A stretch of 64,000 bases of DNA from Prorocentrum cordatum (taxonomy: Eukaryota; Sar; Dinophyceae; Prorocentrales; Prorocentraceae): positions 651,791 to 715,790 of the forward strand of contig CAUYUJ010020693.1 of assembly GCA_963575745.1 (NCBI GenBank), in the 5' to 3' direction. The translations under genes were made by a program, and so were the position numbers. This document shows positions 1-9,540 of this stretch, one piece after another (positions within the stretch are counted from its first letter, which is position 1; each line of letters opens with the position of its first letter). Below the pieces are notes generated by a model. That model searched no databases and was not told where the DNA came from. It was given only the letters and a program-made list of their open reading frames with translations.

Positions 1-240
1 GTACAAGTACGAGTGAGTCTGAGTGATGAGTGAGTCTGAGTGATGAGTGAGTCTGAGTGATGAGTGAGTCGGAGAGATGAGTCTGAGTCATGCCTGAGTC
101 CGAGTGATGAGTGAGTCTGAGTGATGAGTGAGTCTGCGTGATGAGTGGGTCTGAGTGATGAGTGAGTCTGAGTAATGAATGAGTCTGAGTGATGAGTGAG
201 TCTGCGTGATGAGTGAGTCTGAGTGGGTCTGAGTGAGAGG
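1..240. repeat. 17-bp minisatellite (GAGTCTGAGTGATGAGT)
   Basis: Degenerate tandem copies of a 17-bp GAGTCT/GAGTGAT unit run from the window edge to about 240, and similar GAGTAAGTCTGAGTAG words return at 355-485 and 2525-2670. The reverse strand stays open (LITQTHSSL-type peptides) only because the repeat lacks stops; no gene is inferred. Confidence 0.9.
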
Positions 241-293
241 AGTGGTGTGTTCTCGTCTGTGTTCTCCTCCGGCGCGGTCCGCCAATAACAAGA

Positions 294-602
294 ACCCCAT
301 ACTTAGGATATGGGGAAACATGGCCGCGAACGGGGCGTGTGTGAGTCTCACCATAAGTAAGTCTGAGTAGGAGAAGGTCTGAGTATGAGTAGGTCTGAGT
401 ATGAGTAATTGTTGTGTGAGTAAGTCTGTGTCTGAGTAAGTTTGAATGTGAGTCAGTCTGTGTATGAGTAAGTCTGGGTGTGAGGAGGAGAGGGGATGAG
501 AAGAGGAAGAAGAAGGAGGAGTAGGAGGCGTCCAAGTAATAACAACAACCCCATCTTAGGATATGGGGAACAAGAACCCCATCTTAGGATATGGGGAATA
601 AA
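294..602. repeat. Left copy of ~290-bp duplicated block
   Basis: From about 320 (GGCCGCGAACGGGGCG) to 602 this segment matches 2503-2782 almost word for word: the same GAGTAAGTCTGAGTAGG run, the same GGAGGAG tract, and the same paired CCCCATCTTAGGATATGGGG hairpin words. The two copies bracket the 152-bp array, offset by about 2.18 kb. The CCCCAT...ATGGGG word at 294-313 is a third hairpin of the same kind. Confidence 0.85.
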
Positions 603-769
603 TATTCACTGCGGAGCTCCCCATATGTGCATCTATTCGCATGGACCTGTCCGCCGTGAATGGCTAGGCGCAAGAGCTTTCGAATATAAACGGGCTTCAG
701 TTTTGACGGCCTGGACATGAATCTAAGTGCGAATGAATTGGAGTGTGAATGAGCCTCAGTAGTACGAGC
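603..769. other. Unannotated spacer
   Basis: No convincing coding signal, RNA gene or repeat is seen between the duplicated block and the CTCCTGGGG minisatellite. Confidence 0.5.
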
Positions 770-1420
770 GCGTCTCTGCGCATGAGCCTGGGGCCTCCTG
801 GGGCCTCCTGAAACCTACTGGGGTTTCCTGGGGTCTCCAGGAGCCTCTTGGGGTCTCCTGGGACCTCCTGGGGAGGTTTCGTGCCCCAGGAGAGGCCCAA
901 ACTATGTTGTACATAAAACATTGCGGATTAGAGCCACAGGAGAAGGGCAATCTATAGGACACACGTAAAACACCAAGGACTCGTGCCCCAGGAGAGGCCC
1001 ACAATATAAGCACATAAGTAAAACATGAAGGATTGTGTACACAGGAGAAGGACAATCTATAGGAACATACGTATAGCATCAAGTAATCGTGGTCCAGGTG
1101 ATGCCCAATCGATCGGAGCATACGAAAAACACATGGGATTGGAGCCACTCCTGTTGCCTTCTGAGGCCTCCTGCTCCTGGGGCCTCTCGGGGCCTCCTGT
1201 TGCCTTCCGAGGCCTCCTGGCGCTTCCTGTGGCCTCCTGGGGCATCCTGTGGCTTCCTGAGGCCTTCTGGAGCCTCTTGGGGCCTCCTGGAGCCTTTTGG
1301 GACATCCTGAGGCCTCTTGAGTCTTTCTGTGGCCTACTGATGCCTCCTGGGAACTCATGTGGTCTCCTGGGGCCTCCTGCAGTCTGTTGGAGCCTCCTGC
1401 AGCATCCTGAGAAGAATCTG
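770..1420. repeat. CTCCTGGGGC(C) minisatellite
   Basis: Runs of a 10-12 bp degenerate unit (GGCCTCCTGGGG) occur at 780-870 and 1160-1410. Between them (900-1130) two or three related segments carry the words GCCCCAGGAGAGGCCC and GGAGAAGGACAATCTATAGGA. Several long open frames on both strands (Pro/Gly/Leu-rich) are repeat translations, not genes. Confidence 0.8.
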
Positions 1421-1464
1421 CGCCCACAAGCCTGGCCACCCAAACAGGCAACCCGATCGAGACA

Positions 1465-2515
1465 TCCTCAAAATCTGGCCCACCTGGGAGGTGAAAATGA
1501 GCGCCTCGCTAGAGACATCCTCCAAATCTGCTCCGACAGCGAAGGATGTTTGGACAGAAAACAGGCAAACCGCTTGAGACATCCCCACAAAACGGCCGCG
1601 AACGGGACCGTGCAATACACCTCGGCGGTTCCCCTTAGGGGGGTGAAAATGAGCGCCTCGCTCGAGACATCCTCCAAGTCTGCTCCGAAAGCGAAGGATG
1701 TTGGGACAGAAACCAGGCAAATCATTTGAGACATCCCCACAAAACGGCCGCGAACGGGACCGTGCAATACCCCTCGGCGGCTCCCCTTAGGGACGTGAAA
1801 ATGAGCGCCTCGCTCGAGATATCCTCCAAATCTGCTCCAAAAGCGAAGGACGTTGGGACAGAAAACAGGCAAACCGCTTGAGACATCCCCACAAAACGGT
1901 CGCGAACGGGACCGTGCAATACCCCTCGGCGGCTCCCCTTAGGAGTGTGACAATGAGCGCCTCTCTCGAGACATCCTCCAAATCTGCTCCGAAAGCGAAG
2001 GACGTTGGGACAGAAAACAGGCACACCGCTTCAGACATCCCCACAAAACGGCCGCGAACGGGACCGGGCAATACCCCTCGGCGGCTCCCCTTAGGGACGT
2101 GAACATGAGCGCCTCGCTCGAGACATCCTCCAAATCTGCTCCGAAAGCGAAGGATGTTGGGACAGAAAACAGGCACACCGCTTCAGACATCTCCACAAAA
2201 CGGCCGCGAACGGGACCGGGCAATACCCCTCGGCGGCTCCCCTTAGGGACGTGAGAATGAGCGCCTCGCTCGAGACATCCTCCAGATCTGCTCCGAAAGC
2301 GAAGGATGTTAGGACAGAAAACAGGCAAACCGCTTGAGATATCCCCACAGAACGGCCGCGAACGGGACCGTGCAATACCCCTCGGCGGTTCCCCTTAGGA
2401 ATGTGACAATGAGCGCCTCGCTCGAGACATCTTCCAAGTCTGCTCCGAAAGCGAAGGATGTTGGGACATAAAACAGGCAAGCCGCTTGAGGCATCCCCAC
2501 AAAACGGCCGCGAAC
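1465..2515. repeat. 152-bp tandem repeat, seven copies
   Basis: The word GAGCGCCTCGCT (or a close variant) recurs at 1499, 1651, 1803, 1955, 2107, 2259 and 2411, an invariant spacing of 152 bp. Each unit also holds GACATCCTCCAAATCTGCTC, CATCCCCACAAAACGGCCGCG and CCCCTCGGCGGCTCCCCTTA. Only scattered substitutions separate copies, so the array is young or homogenised. Since 152 is not a multiple of three, each long reverse-strand ORF shifts phase every copy, arguing against a protein repeat. The last copy runs straight into the right-hand duplicated block. Confidence 0.95.
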
Positions 2516-2782
2516 GGGGCGCGCGTGAGTCGCAGCATGAGTAAGTCTGAGTAGGAGTAGGTCTGAGTACGAGTAGGTCTGAGTATGAGTAAATTCGTGT
2601 GTGAGTAAGTCTGTGTCTGAGTAAGTCTGAGTGTGAGTGAGACTGTGTATGAGTAAGTCTGGGTATGAGGAGGAGCGGGGAGGAGAAGGAGAAGGAGGAG
2701 AAATCGGCAGCGTCCAAGAAATAACAAGAACCCCATCTTAGGATATGGGGAACAAGAACCCCATCGTAGGATATGGGGAATA
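2503..2782. repeat. Right copy of ~290-bp duplicated block
   Basis: Partner of 320-602. It ends with two CCCCAT(C)...ATGGGG hairpin words at about 2731 and 2759, in the same spacing as at 550 and 578. Confidence 0.85.
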
Positions 2783-2976
2783 AGAGCATTTCCTCATGGA
2801 AACAAAAACGTACATTTCTATGATATTTGCTTCTTATGTTCCATCGGCGGCCACGTCGACCCCAAAGGCTCTCCAAATCGGCGCCACACGGTCCACGAGG
2901 CTCCCAAGAGGGCTCCGAGACAGCCTCAAGAGAGCGTCGAGCAGCACAAGAGAGCTCCACAACAGTCCGAGAGAGT

Positions 2977-2998
2977 TCCGTAGCCATTTTGGCTCAAG
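2977..2998 (+). other. Relic dinoflagellate spliced leader (genomic fossil)
   Basis: All 22 nt of the mRNA spliced leader (T + CCGTAGCC + ATTTTGGCTCAAG) occur exactly. Leaders are normally added in trans, so a genomic copy in front of a reading frame means the downstream sequence was once a mature mRNA that was reverse transcribed and reinserted. No GT splice donor follows, so this is not a spliced-leader RNA gene. The ATG at 3063 lies 64 nt downstream. Confidence 0.93.
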
Positions 2999-3062
2999 CC
3001 ATAATCACGCGGGGGATCCAAGTGTGACAACTGACAGCCCACTTTGAATCCAACACGGTGAC

Positions 3063-3413
3063 ATGGTTGCGATGTCGTCGGCGACTGTTCTCTCATCCGT
3101 CACCATCTTATGCGCTTTCGTGGCGCCTTCGGGGACTGTGTATAACGCGGAGATTTACCCGGATTCAGAATGCTCTGGCAGCCCTTCAAACATTCGTTAT
3201 TTCAAGAAGGCCACAGACTCGCTGGACTGCTATGTCTTCACAGATGTCACTGGCGAGCACATGGGGGATAGTTTTGATGTGACCTGCCTCGGCGACCGAG
3301 CAACTTTCAATTCGTTTCGTAGTGAGAATTGCACAGGCTCTATCGTTGCATGGGGGACAACGCCATGGGCTGGGTACACATCAAAAATGTGCATCGGGTA
3401 CGTCCATACTTAA
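3063..3413 (+). CDS. Small Cys-containing secreted protein, retroposed gene
   Basis: This 116-residue frame starts at the first ATG after the relic spliced leader. Residues 1-25 look like a signal peptide: a hydrophobic stretch with VLSSVTILCAFVAPSG, then YNAEIYPDSEC. The mature part has several Cys spaced through a short globular region (DSECSG, DCYVF, VTCLG, ENCTG, KMCIG) and one NCT glycosylation sequon, suggesting an extracellular or lumenal disulfide-bonded protein. No family is recognised. The frame closes soon after GGGTACGTCC, which could be a splice donor gained after retroposition, with a later exon before 3740. It could also be a decaying retrocopy. Confidence 0.6.
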   Translation: MVAMSSATVLSSVTILCAFVAPSGTVYNAEIYPDSECSGSPSNIRYFKKATDSLDCYVFTDVTGEHMGDSFDVTCLGDRATFNSFRSENCTGSIVAWGTTPWAGYTSKMCIGYVHT

Positions 3414-3740
3414 TCAAAGCCTCGTGGGACAAGTCTTAGCGTCCAGCGATTATCCTTCCACGTGCACTATGACCGAAGTCTCAGGTGTTTGGGCTTATTG
3501 TCCCGCCTTCATGACCTTGTTGTTGAGCGTTACTTGGGTGTTGCAGAAGAAAGTTGGTGCTGCGGCGCAGACCCCGTGTGCACCACAGGTATTATGCAAG
3601 AGCTTACATGTCTGTGCTTTTATATTTATTTTTCCTCCTGCAGGGCGCTGGCCACGCCAGCGGGGATAGGGATCGGTTAGCGTCAGGGCGATCGCCGCCA
3701 CGGCCGCCCACGGCGCCGGCGCCCGCGTCACCGGCGGCAT
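3414..3740 (+). other. 3' flank of secreted-protein gene; possible second exon
   Basis: Another frame stays open across this stretch (about 3420-3660) with a hydrophobic segment (FMTLLLSVTWVL), but no junction can be fixed. A TTTATATTTATTTTTCCTCCTGCAG stretch near 3621-3645, broken here as TTTATATTTATTTTT + CCTCCTGCAG, resembles a polypyrimidine/acceptor signal. Confidence 0.3.
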
Positions 3741-3749
3741 CAGCCGCCG

Positions 3750-4250
3750 TCAGCCTTGCAGCGCCCGCGCCACGCGTGGCAGCTTCAGCAAGCGCCCCGC
3801 ATGGTGTAGCCGAGGATCCCGATGCCCTATGGCTGCCAGCAGCTTGGCCATGCTGTTCGACGGTTCCTCGCGCGCGAACAGCATGTCCATGTACTCGACC
3901 AGGGCCTTCTCCAAGTCTGCGTCGCTCTCCACATCGAGACCGTGAGTCATGCAGAAGGCGTCGAACCGCGCCAGCCGCCTCTCATAGTCCTGCTTCGTCT
4001 TCAGCGTGACGCTCTCCTCCTCGAGGGTGGTCAGTCCACCAGTGCCGACCCTCCGTACCTTGGCTCGATCCCTCGCCCCCGCCAATGGCGGCGGCTGCAC
4101 ACGGCCGATCTGGAGCACACGGGCCGTCGGCGAGACCTCGTCGATGAACGACGCCGTGGCGCGGTCGAGCACTTCTGGTCCTTTCCCGCTCTGCGCGTTG
4201 GGGGCAGCTGTCCCGCAGCGGCCGGCAGCCGCGGCGTCGGAGAGTGGCAC
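3750..4250 (-). pseudogene. Tyrosine recombinase N-terminal (core-binding) fragment of element M
   Basis: The minus-strand frame contains EESVTLKTKQDYERRLARF followed by DAFCMTHGLDVESDADLEKALVEY, MDMLFAREEPSN and LLAAIGHRDPRL. This matches the helical core-binding domain of phage-integrase-type recombinases that precedes the catalytic domain. The catalytic half with the R...HxxR...Y residues is absent before the frame stops at 3750, so the protein is truncated. It follows the RNase H fragment in the same transcriptional direction, as expected for a DIRS-type element. Confidence 0.65.
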
Positions 4251-4485
4251 GCGCCGCGCCAGCCTCTCGTCCTCGGCAGCACTCTCTTAAGCGGGCCTCC
4301 AGGCGCGGCTGCACCAGCCGTCGGCGGAGGGCGTTGAGGCCGCTGTCGTCCTCTGCGGATCGCCAGGCCCGCCTGCACCAGCCTTCGCGGCCGGCACTCG
4401 AGCCCGCCTCAGCACCCGGGTCACCCGCTTTCTGGAGGGCTCCCAGTGCAGCAGCAGCAGCAGCCTTCTCAGCAGGCGAGTCGAA

Positions 4486-5039
4486 TCATCGGCTAAGTTC
4501 ATCCGACGGGTTCAGCTCGCTGGCGACCCATCGCACATTGGTGCGGGAGAAAGTGGACAAGGACAGCGCGGTCCACTTCTGAGCAAGACGAGCACAGGCG
4601 GTGATACTGGACTACCCTTCTCCAAACTCAAGACCATACCCGTGTTGTCGCACTGAAACAGGTGATGACAGCGATGATGGATGCGTTGTCGACACCTCCT
4701 CCTCCACTCTAATAACACTGCACGTAATTCTTTGATGTGAATACCCTCCTTCCTGTGATACCTCCTTGCTTGTATTGTCCTCCATCTCGCCTCCTCGACA
4801 AACGACTTGGGGAGCTCGGGGAAGTGATGGTTGATGGTTATCTGCACGTCAACGTGTTCCGGGGGTTCTAAGAGCTCCACCAGCCTTCCGAGGTCCTCTG
4901 ATCCAGGAAGCGCATGGTGAAGAACGTGTCCCAGATCAGGCAGCCTTCCAGGGTCTTCTGATTCAGAATGAGCATGATAATTATAGCACGAGTTCTGAGC
5001 TGGGCAGCCTCCGAAGGTCATCCGGATCACGCTGATCAA
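4486..5039 (-). pseudogene. RNase H domain of element M, frameshifted
   Basis: The first part reads HRKEGIHIKELRAVLLEW and then CDNTGMVLSLEKG, matching the E and D...N positions of the RNase H domain of DIRS-group elements. At about 4610 the frame is lost by one base. The continuation in another frame ends VRWVASELNPSDELSR with a stop at 4486-4488, which is the family's C-terminal W-x-x-S-E-x-N-P-x-D motif. The domain is therefore complete in content but split by an indel. It overlaps the end of the RT frame by 4 nt. Confidence 0.7.
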
Positions 5040-6765
5040 GATGACAGGCTAGCACTGGAGTGGGCTGACAACCATGACATGCCAACTCCTGAGGCGCAGG
5101 ACGAGGGAGGTGAGCGGAGGTTTACTATCTCTCGGCCGTCGAAGTCACCCTCCAGCGCCAGCTCTCGCGGGCGCTGAGCCTGCTCTTGGCGAAACCGCCA
5201 GCGCTCACTCCAGCGGTCCACGTCTCTCACCGCTTGGGGGTCCATGCTGGCCTCCTGCATCTCATGGCCATATGAGCAGGTGTCGAGCCCCGACCACGGC
5301 AGATCAAACTGAACCATGACCGGCGGCAGCACACCGATGGCGTTGACGAGCTGCCTCACCGACGGCCACAGCGGCACCCGGTGGCGGTAGAACATCCTGG
5401 CGAAGTCGTAAACGGAGTTGAAGACGCTCAGCGACGGCCGATTGAGCAGCATAGCGTGGGTGAAGTGGCCTACTAGCTTTTCCGCCTCTCTGCCCGCCAC
5501 CTTGCGCCGCTGGAGCAGCGCCCTCGTGCCCAGCAGCAGGCGCAAGCGCTTCGTCTTCGCCAGCCTCGCCGTGAGCTTGATGCCGTCAAGGCTCCAGGCC
5601 CAACGCCTCCACCACGTTCTTGCCCCCCACCTCCTGCAGCGGCAGCCCGACGTCCGCCAGCACATTGGCGGCCTGTGGCGTGCCACCTTCGTGGCGCCCG
5701 CCCGCGACGAGACGAAGATCTCGCTGTCCACGTACACGACTCTCGGCACCGGGGCCGCCGCCACGTCTGGCGCCAGCTGGCGGTCCACCAGCTCGCCCTC
5801 GAAACCTCCAAGCCCACCTCGTCGCAGAAGCTCTCGAGGTGCCTGCTGCGTCCAGCGCATAGCCCACGAGAACCCCGTCGGCAACACCTTCAGGCAGGGG
5901 TAGACCCAGGCACCGGCCGCCATGTAGTCGGGCACCCTGACTTGGTAGAAGTAGTCGGCGATGTCTTGAATCGAAAACTTCAGCGTGTCGCCCTGCTCGA
6001 CCTTCAAGCCCACCACGGCTGCGGTAGATGCCACATGGATGGAGGTAGTCCCCTTGAGGGACTGATTCACCGCCCTCGCGTCCACGATGAGTCGTAATCG
6101 CCCTGACTTCTTCTTCACGAAAAAACTCCCACTTCAAAATCGCGACGAAGACGCAGCAAGACCATGTCCCGCCTAAGCAAGTCCTGGCCACAGTTCAGTA
6201 CTCGTCTCTGTTGGTGCGCAAAGTCTTATAGGCTCTGTGCGGACCTCATCAGCACGAAGCTATAGCGAATGTTTACCGTTGACCACCTCCTGGTAATCTG
6301 GCTCCGGCAGCACCTCCAGCAAGCCCACGCAGCCCGCCGACTCGGGCCATGCAACCAGACTGCGATCACACGGTGCAACCACAGCGGGGCCATTTGGGCC
6401 GTTGCCCAGCGCCTCGGTACCGAGCAATTCCGTCAGGGCTGCCTCGGGGCTGGGATAAGGCTGGGGACGTCGTTCGGCGGGAGGTCGTCAGAGATCGCCT
6501 GCCAAACCATGTCCACAGCGGACAACTGCGCCTCCGAAGGTCTGGCCTTCGAGCAAAATTCGCCCCCCCGTACAAGCTGTTCAGGGTGGCGACGCAGTCG
6601 CTCACAGCGGGACCAACAGCAGACCTGCAGCCAATCCTCTGGGCAGCTCGACGAGGCAAAGACCTCGTGCCGCGGGCTGGAGGCACCGGCACCATGGGCA
6701 GGGGAAGCAGATCCCTGGGCACCATGCGCTCCAGCGGCCCGATGGTACCAGCTGGGGTCGGTCAC
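5036..6765 (-). pseudogene. Reverse transcriptase of element M, frameshifted
   Basis: The core frame (6118-5036) has VKKKSGRLRLIVDARAVNQ (motif 1/2), FSIQDIADYFYQVRVP (motif A with catalytic Asp), LPTGFSWAMRW (motif B) and VVYVDSEIF (motif C). In motif C the second Asp is Ser. About 30 residues after motif C run in another frame (NVLADVGLPLQEVGGKNV, near 5580-5680), so two compensating indels flank that stretch. Upstream, 6765-6200 carries the N-terminal extension (VDMVWQAISDDLPPNDVPS), also in several frames. The homologous stretch precedes the RT of element P. Not functional as read. Confidence 0.75.
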
Positions 6766-6905
6766 ACCCCAGCCTCGTCCGGCGCTTCATGACTTCTTCG
6801 GAGGAGCGCGCGCCAGCGCCCGCTCCTCCGCTGCCTTCCGCTCCTCCCTCGAGATGGCCGGATCCCTGGCCGCGGACTCGGCCACCCACTTCAGCAGCTC
6901 GGGGC

Positions 6906-6992
6906 TCACTCGCACCTCCAGTCCGCCGCGTGCGCCCCAAGCAGTAGTCCTGCGAGTCGAAAACCTTCTGAGTCTCCTTCTTCTTCTTCTTC

Positions 6993-7024
<32 letters not shown>

Positions 7025-8521
7025 TCTTCTTCTGGATCTTGTGCTCGATGAACTGCATGTGCCTCGCCAGCGCCTCTAAGCACGCCAGATTGGAGACGTC
7101 CACCTCGTCGTAGGTGCAGGCCAGCTTCAGGATCTCCGACAGCATCTCATGGGCCACCACGCTGTGCTCGTCATCGATCAGCTTGTTCTCGTGCTTCCAG
7201 GTGGTGTGCCTCTACACTGGGTCCCCGCTCATCTTGGCGATCTCCTTCACCAAGTAGAGCGTTGTGCGCGGCCCGGAAAGCACCCAGTCGTCGAAGTCGC
7301 TGAGGTCTGCGTTCTCGGCCACGCTCCTCACCGACCTGAAACGCCTGCCCGCAGAGATTGACAGCGCGCGGTCGTCCTCCGCCGGCGCCGGCGGCGTCTA
7401 GGAGCCCTCCATCGGTTCACCGCCACCCGTCAGACCACTGAACGCGCGCAGGGCCTCGCGTGCCTCCTGGTCTGGCTCGAGGCGCGCCACTGACTGCCGC
7501 CTGGCCGCGGCGCCCCACGTCGTAGACGCTGGAGCCCCCGATGGCGCAGAAGGTCTCCGAGGGCGTGTCCAGCACGTCAGGCAGGGAGTACACCGCGCCG
7601 CGCTTCACCGCCGCCCACTCCACCACGCAGCACCAGTCGGCCCGCCGCGCCCTCGCAGCCTCCTCCTCGGGCGCCTCCGAGGGCAGCGGCAAGGGCGGCG
7701 GCGCTCCCAGCTGCACCTCGGGCCCAAGGGGCCCAGGCTCGATGGCCGCCAGCCCCTGCTCCTCGCGCAACTGCGACGCGAGGTCCTCCGCCTCCTTCAT
7801 CAGCGCCTCCAGCTCGCCGGCCACGACGCGGTTGGCCAAGCGGTACACCGGCTGCCCGCGCGCCGCGCCCAAGCCCGGCGGCAGCCCGCCGCGGGGGCCC
7901 GCCTGCTTCAAGTCCGCCACGTTGCGCGTGTCGAACGTCTCCTCATAGACTTCCCGATCGGGCGTCACGATGACGTAGGTCGCGCCCGCCACTGGCGGTC
8001 GCGCCCGCCACTGGCGCAAGCACCAGCCTCTCCTGCCAGGGTCCCCCCTCCACGCCGTAGTCGGCGAAGATCGTGTCGCCGACCTGGAGGTTGAGCGCCC
8101 TGCGAACGAACCTGCGCTTCGGCGCCATGGTCCTGCACCTGCAGCGCAGGATCCTTGCCTCCTCTCTCGGCGCGGAAGCCCCACACGAGCACGCGGACCG
8201 AGACCAGACAGCCACACACCACACCGTCGCCTGGATCGCCAGCACCGTGGCGGCCCCGAGCAAGAAGCTGCTTCCTGCCACGATCACCAACGAGCCCAGC
8301 GGCGCCGGCGCGCCCCAGACGTGGGTCTGCGAGAGGCACGCGTTAGCTGTGGTCGAGATGGCCAGCGCACACGGAGAGACATTATAATCGAGCAAATTTG
8401 TTGGCGAGGGAGCGGGAGCGAACTTCGGGAAGTATGAGCCCCAGCCGAAATCTCCCGTTCGCCGCCAAAAGAACAACCGCTTGAGCCGTGATGCCAAGGC
8501 CAGGCGACGACACATCAGCAC
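6906..8521 (-). pseudogene. ORF1 (gag-like, membrane-anchored) of element M
   Basis: The N-terminal frame (8521-7943) has a hydrophobic segment (PLGSLVIVAGSSFLLGAATV) followed by a basic patch (MAPKRRFVRRALN) and GGPWQERLVLAPVAG. The next frame (from about 7990) continues with TYVIVTPDREVYEETFD. Element P has the same block (VWHERLLLYPAGGTYLWVLT). The frames are separated by an exact 19-bp duplication at 7979-8016. Downstream come an acidic linker, an in-frame stop near 7216 and a helical stretch, LACTYDEVDVSNLACLEAL, ending in a GAA/GAG-coded poly-Glu run (6975-7025). The role is inferred from position only. Confidence 0.65.
7979..8016. repeat. Exact 19-bp tandem duplication inside ORF1
   Basis: GTCGCGCCCGCCACTGGCG occurs at 7979-7997 and again at 7998-8016. 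Removing one copy restores one continuous ORF1 frame, so this is an inactivating mutation. Confidence 0.9.
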
Positions 8522-9089
8522 TGCACGTTTCGTTTCACTGCTGCAACGCTCTGCTACGCCCGTTTCACGACGCTGCCACAGGAGGTAGAGTGGATCGAGG
8601 GCGCCTCAGGATCGCCCCGCTCCGCCCGACGGACGGGGCCACTCGGGGGGGAAGCGCTCCTCGAGGTTCAGAAAGGAAGCCCGCTTAGCGCAGGCTGCGT
8701 CACTACGGGCGGGCCCCCGCTCCGCGGGGCCATCAGAGAAAACGCCAGACGACGAGGCTGGAAAGGAGGAGGAGGAGGAGGAGGAGGAGGAGGAGGAAGT
8801 GTGGGGGGGGGTGACGGTGAGGACGAGGATGGGGAGGAGGGGAAGAAGGATGAGGAGCAGGAGGGGAAGGAGCAGGACTGGAGTAAGCCCAAGATGTACC
8901 AACGATGCTGCAATACACCCTCCCGTCTCAAATCCCCTCCTCATCAGTCTCCACAGGCATCCTTCTTCACTGCGCGAGGCATCCCTCTGACAAGACGCGC
9001 GGCCCACGGGCCCTGCAAGCCAGTTGGGAGCTCCGTCATGAAGAAACCCGCACTCCATCGTGACACTTGTTCACAAACCGGAAGCTCGG
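8522..9089. other. Spacer with GGA tract
   Basis: Apart from a GGAGGA microsatellite at 8768-8800 and a GGAGGGGAAGG-rich tail to 8880, no gene or known element is recognised. The many short frames are low-complexity. Confidence 0.6.
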
Positions 9090-9452
9090 CCTCTGGGCCC
9101 CCCGGGCCGCAACCAGTCCCCCCTTCCAGTCCCTGGGGCCTCCCCGGGGCCTCCCTGGAGCCTTCCCGGGGTCTCCTGGGCACCAAATGAGTTCCAGGCG
9201 AGCCACCCTGGCTTCAGACGGCCCAAGAGGCCCAAAAAATGTCCCAAGACGGCTCTAAGAGGACCCTCAAGAGTGCCCGAAGAGGCAAACGTCGCCCCAT
9301 TCATGTTTCCGAGACGCACACTTCTAGCACGCTCCCTGTGTTCATGTGCGCAGCGTCCAAGACGGCCCCAGAGGCCCCCAGGAACGCTCCGACACGGCCC
9401 AAGAGGTCCCCCCAGAGGGCCCCAAGATGGCCCAAGAGGCACCCATGTCCGC
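9090..9452. repeat. CCCAAGAGGCCC / GGCCTCCC degenerate minisatellite
   Basis: Ten- to twelve-base units (CCCAAGA[GT]GGCC, GGGGCCTCC) are spread over this stretch. Similar words fill 10,720-11,030 and 12,450-13,080, and in reverse orientation 17,190-18,369. Confidence 0.7.
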
Positions 9453-9489
9453 ACCGTAGCCAGTTTGGCTCAAGCCATTTTGGCTCAAG
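9453..9489 (+). other. Tandem double relic spliced leader
   Basis: 9453-9474 is the 22-nt leader with one change (CCAGTTTGG for CCATTTTGG). It is followed without a gap by CCATTTTGGCTCAAG (9475-9489), the last 15 nt of a second leader. Such a nested pair arises when a retrogene carrying one relic leader is transcribed, trans-spliced again near the old leader, and retroposed a second time. The gene start is 51 nt downstream. Confidence 0.93.
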
Positions 9490-9540
9490 CCTCCTGAGGT
9501 GTTCTACAGCTGCTCTCGCCCTTACAAACATTCCGATTTG

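Larger units (their letters stand above)
3740..8521 (-). mobile_element. Element M: decayed DIRS-like retrotransposon
   Basis: On the minus strand the order is ORF1 (8521 to about 6906), RT (6765-5036), RNase H (5039-4486) and the N-terminal part of a tyrosine recombinase (4250-3750): RT-RH-YR as in DIRS/Ngaro elements. ORF1 and the RT are homologous in sequence pattern to those of element P at 18.4-25.6 kb, so the two belong to one superfamily. Many 1-nt frameshifts, a 19-bp duplication and a truncated recombinase show it is dead. No split direct repeats were found at either edge, so the outer limits are approximate. Confidence 0.8.

Noticed and set aside
1468-2987. Reverse-strand repetitive proteins (PNVLRFRSRFGGCLERGAH type)
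   Set aside because: The 152-bp period is not a multiple of three, so the same DNA is read in changing frames; not selected as protein.
9071-9454. Reverse-strand ORF opposite the DUF616 5' flank
   Set aside because: Gly/Pro-rich repeat translation overlapping the relic leader region.
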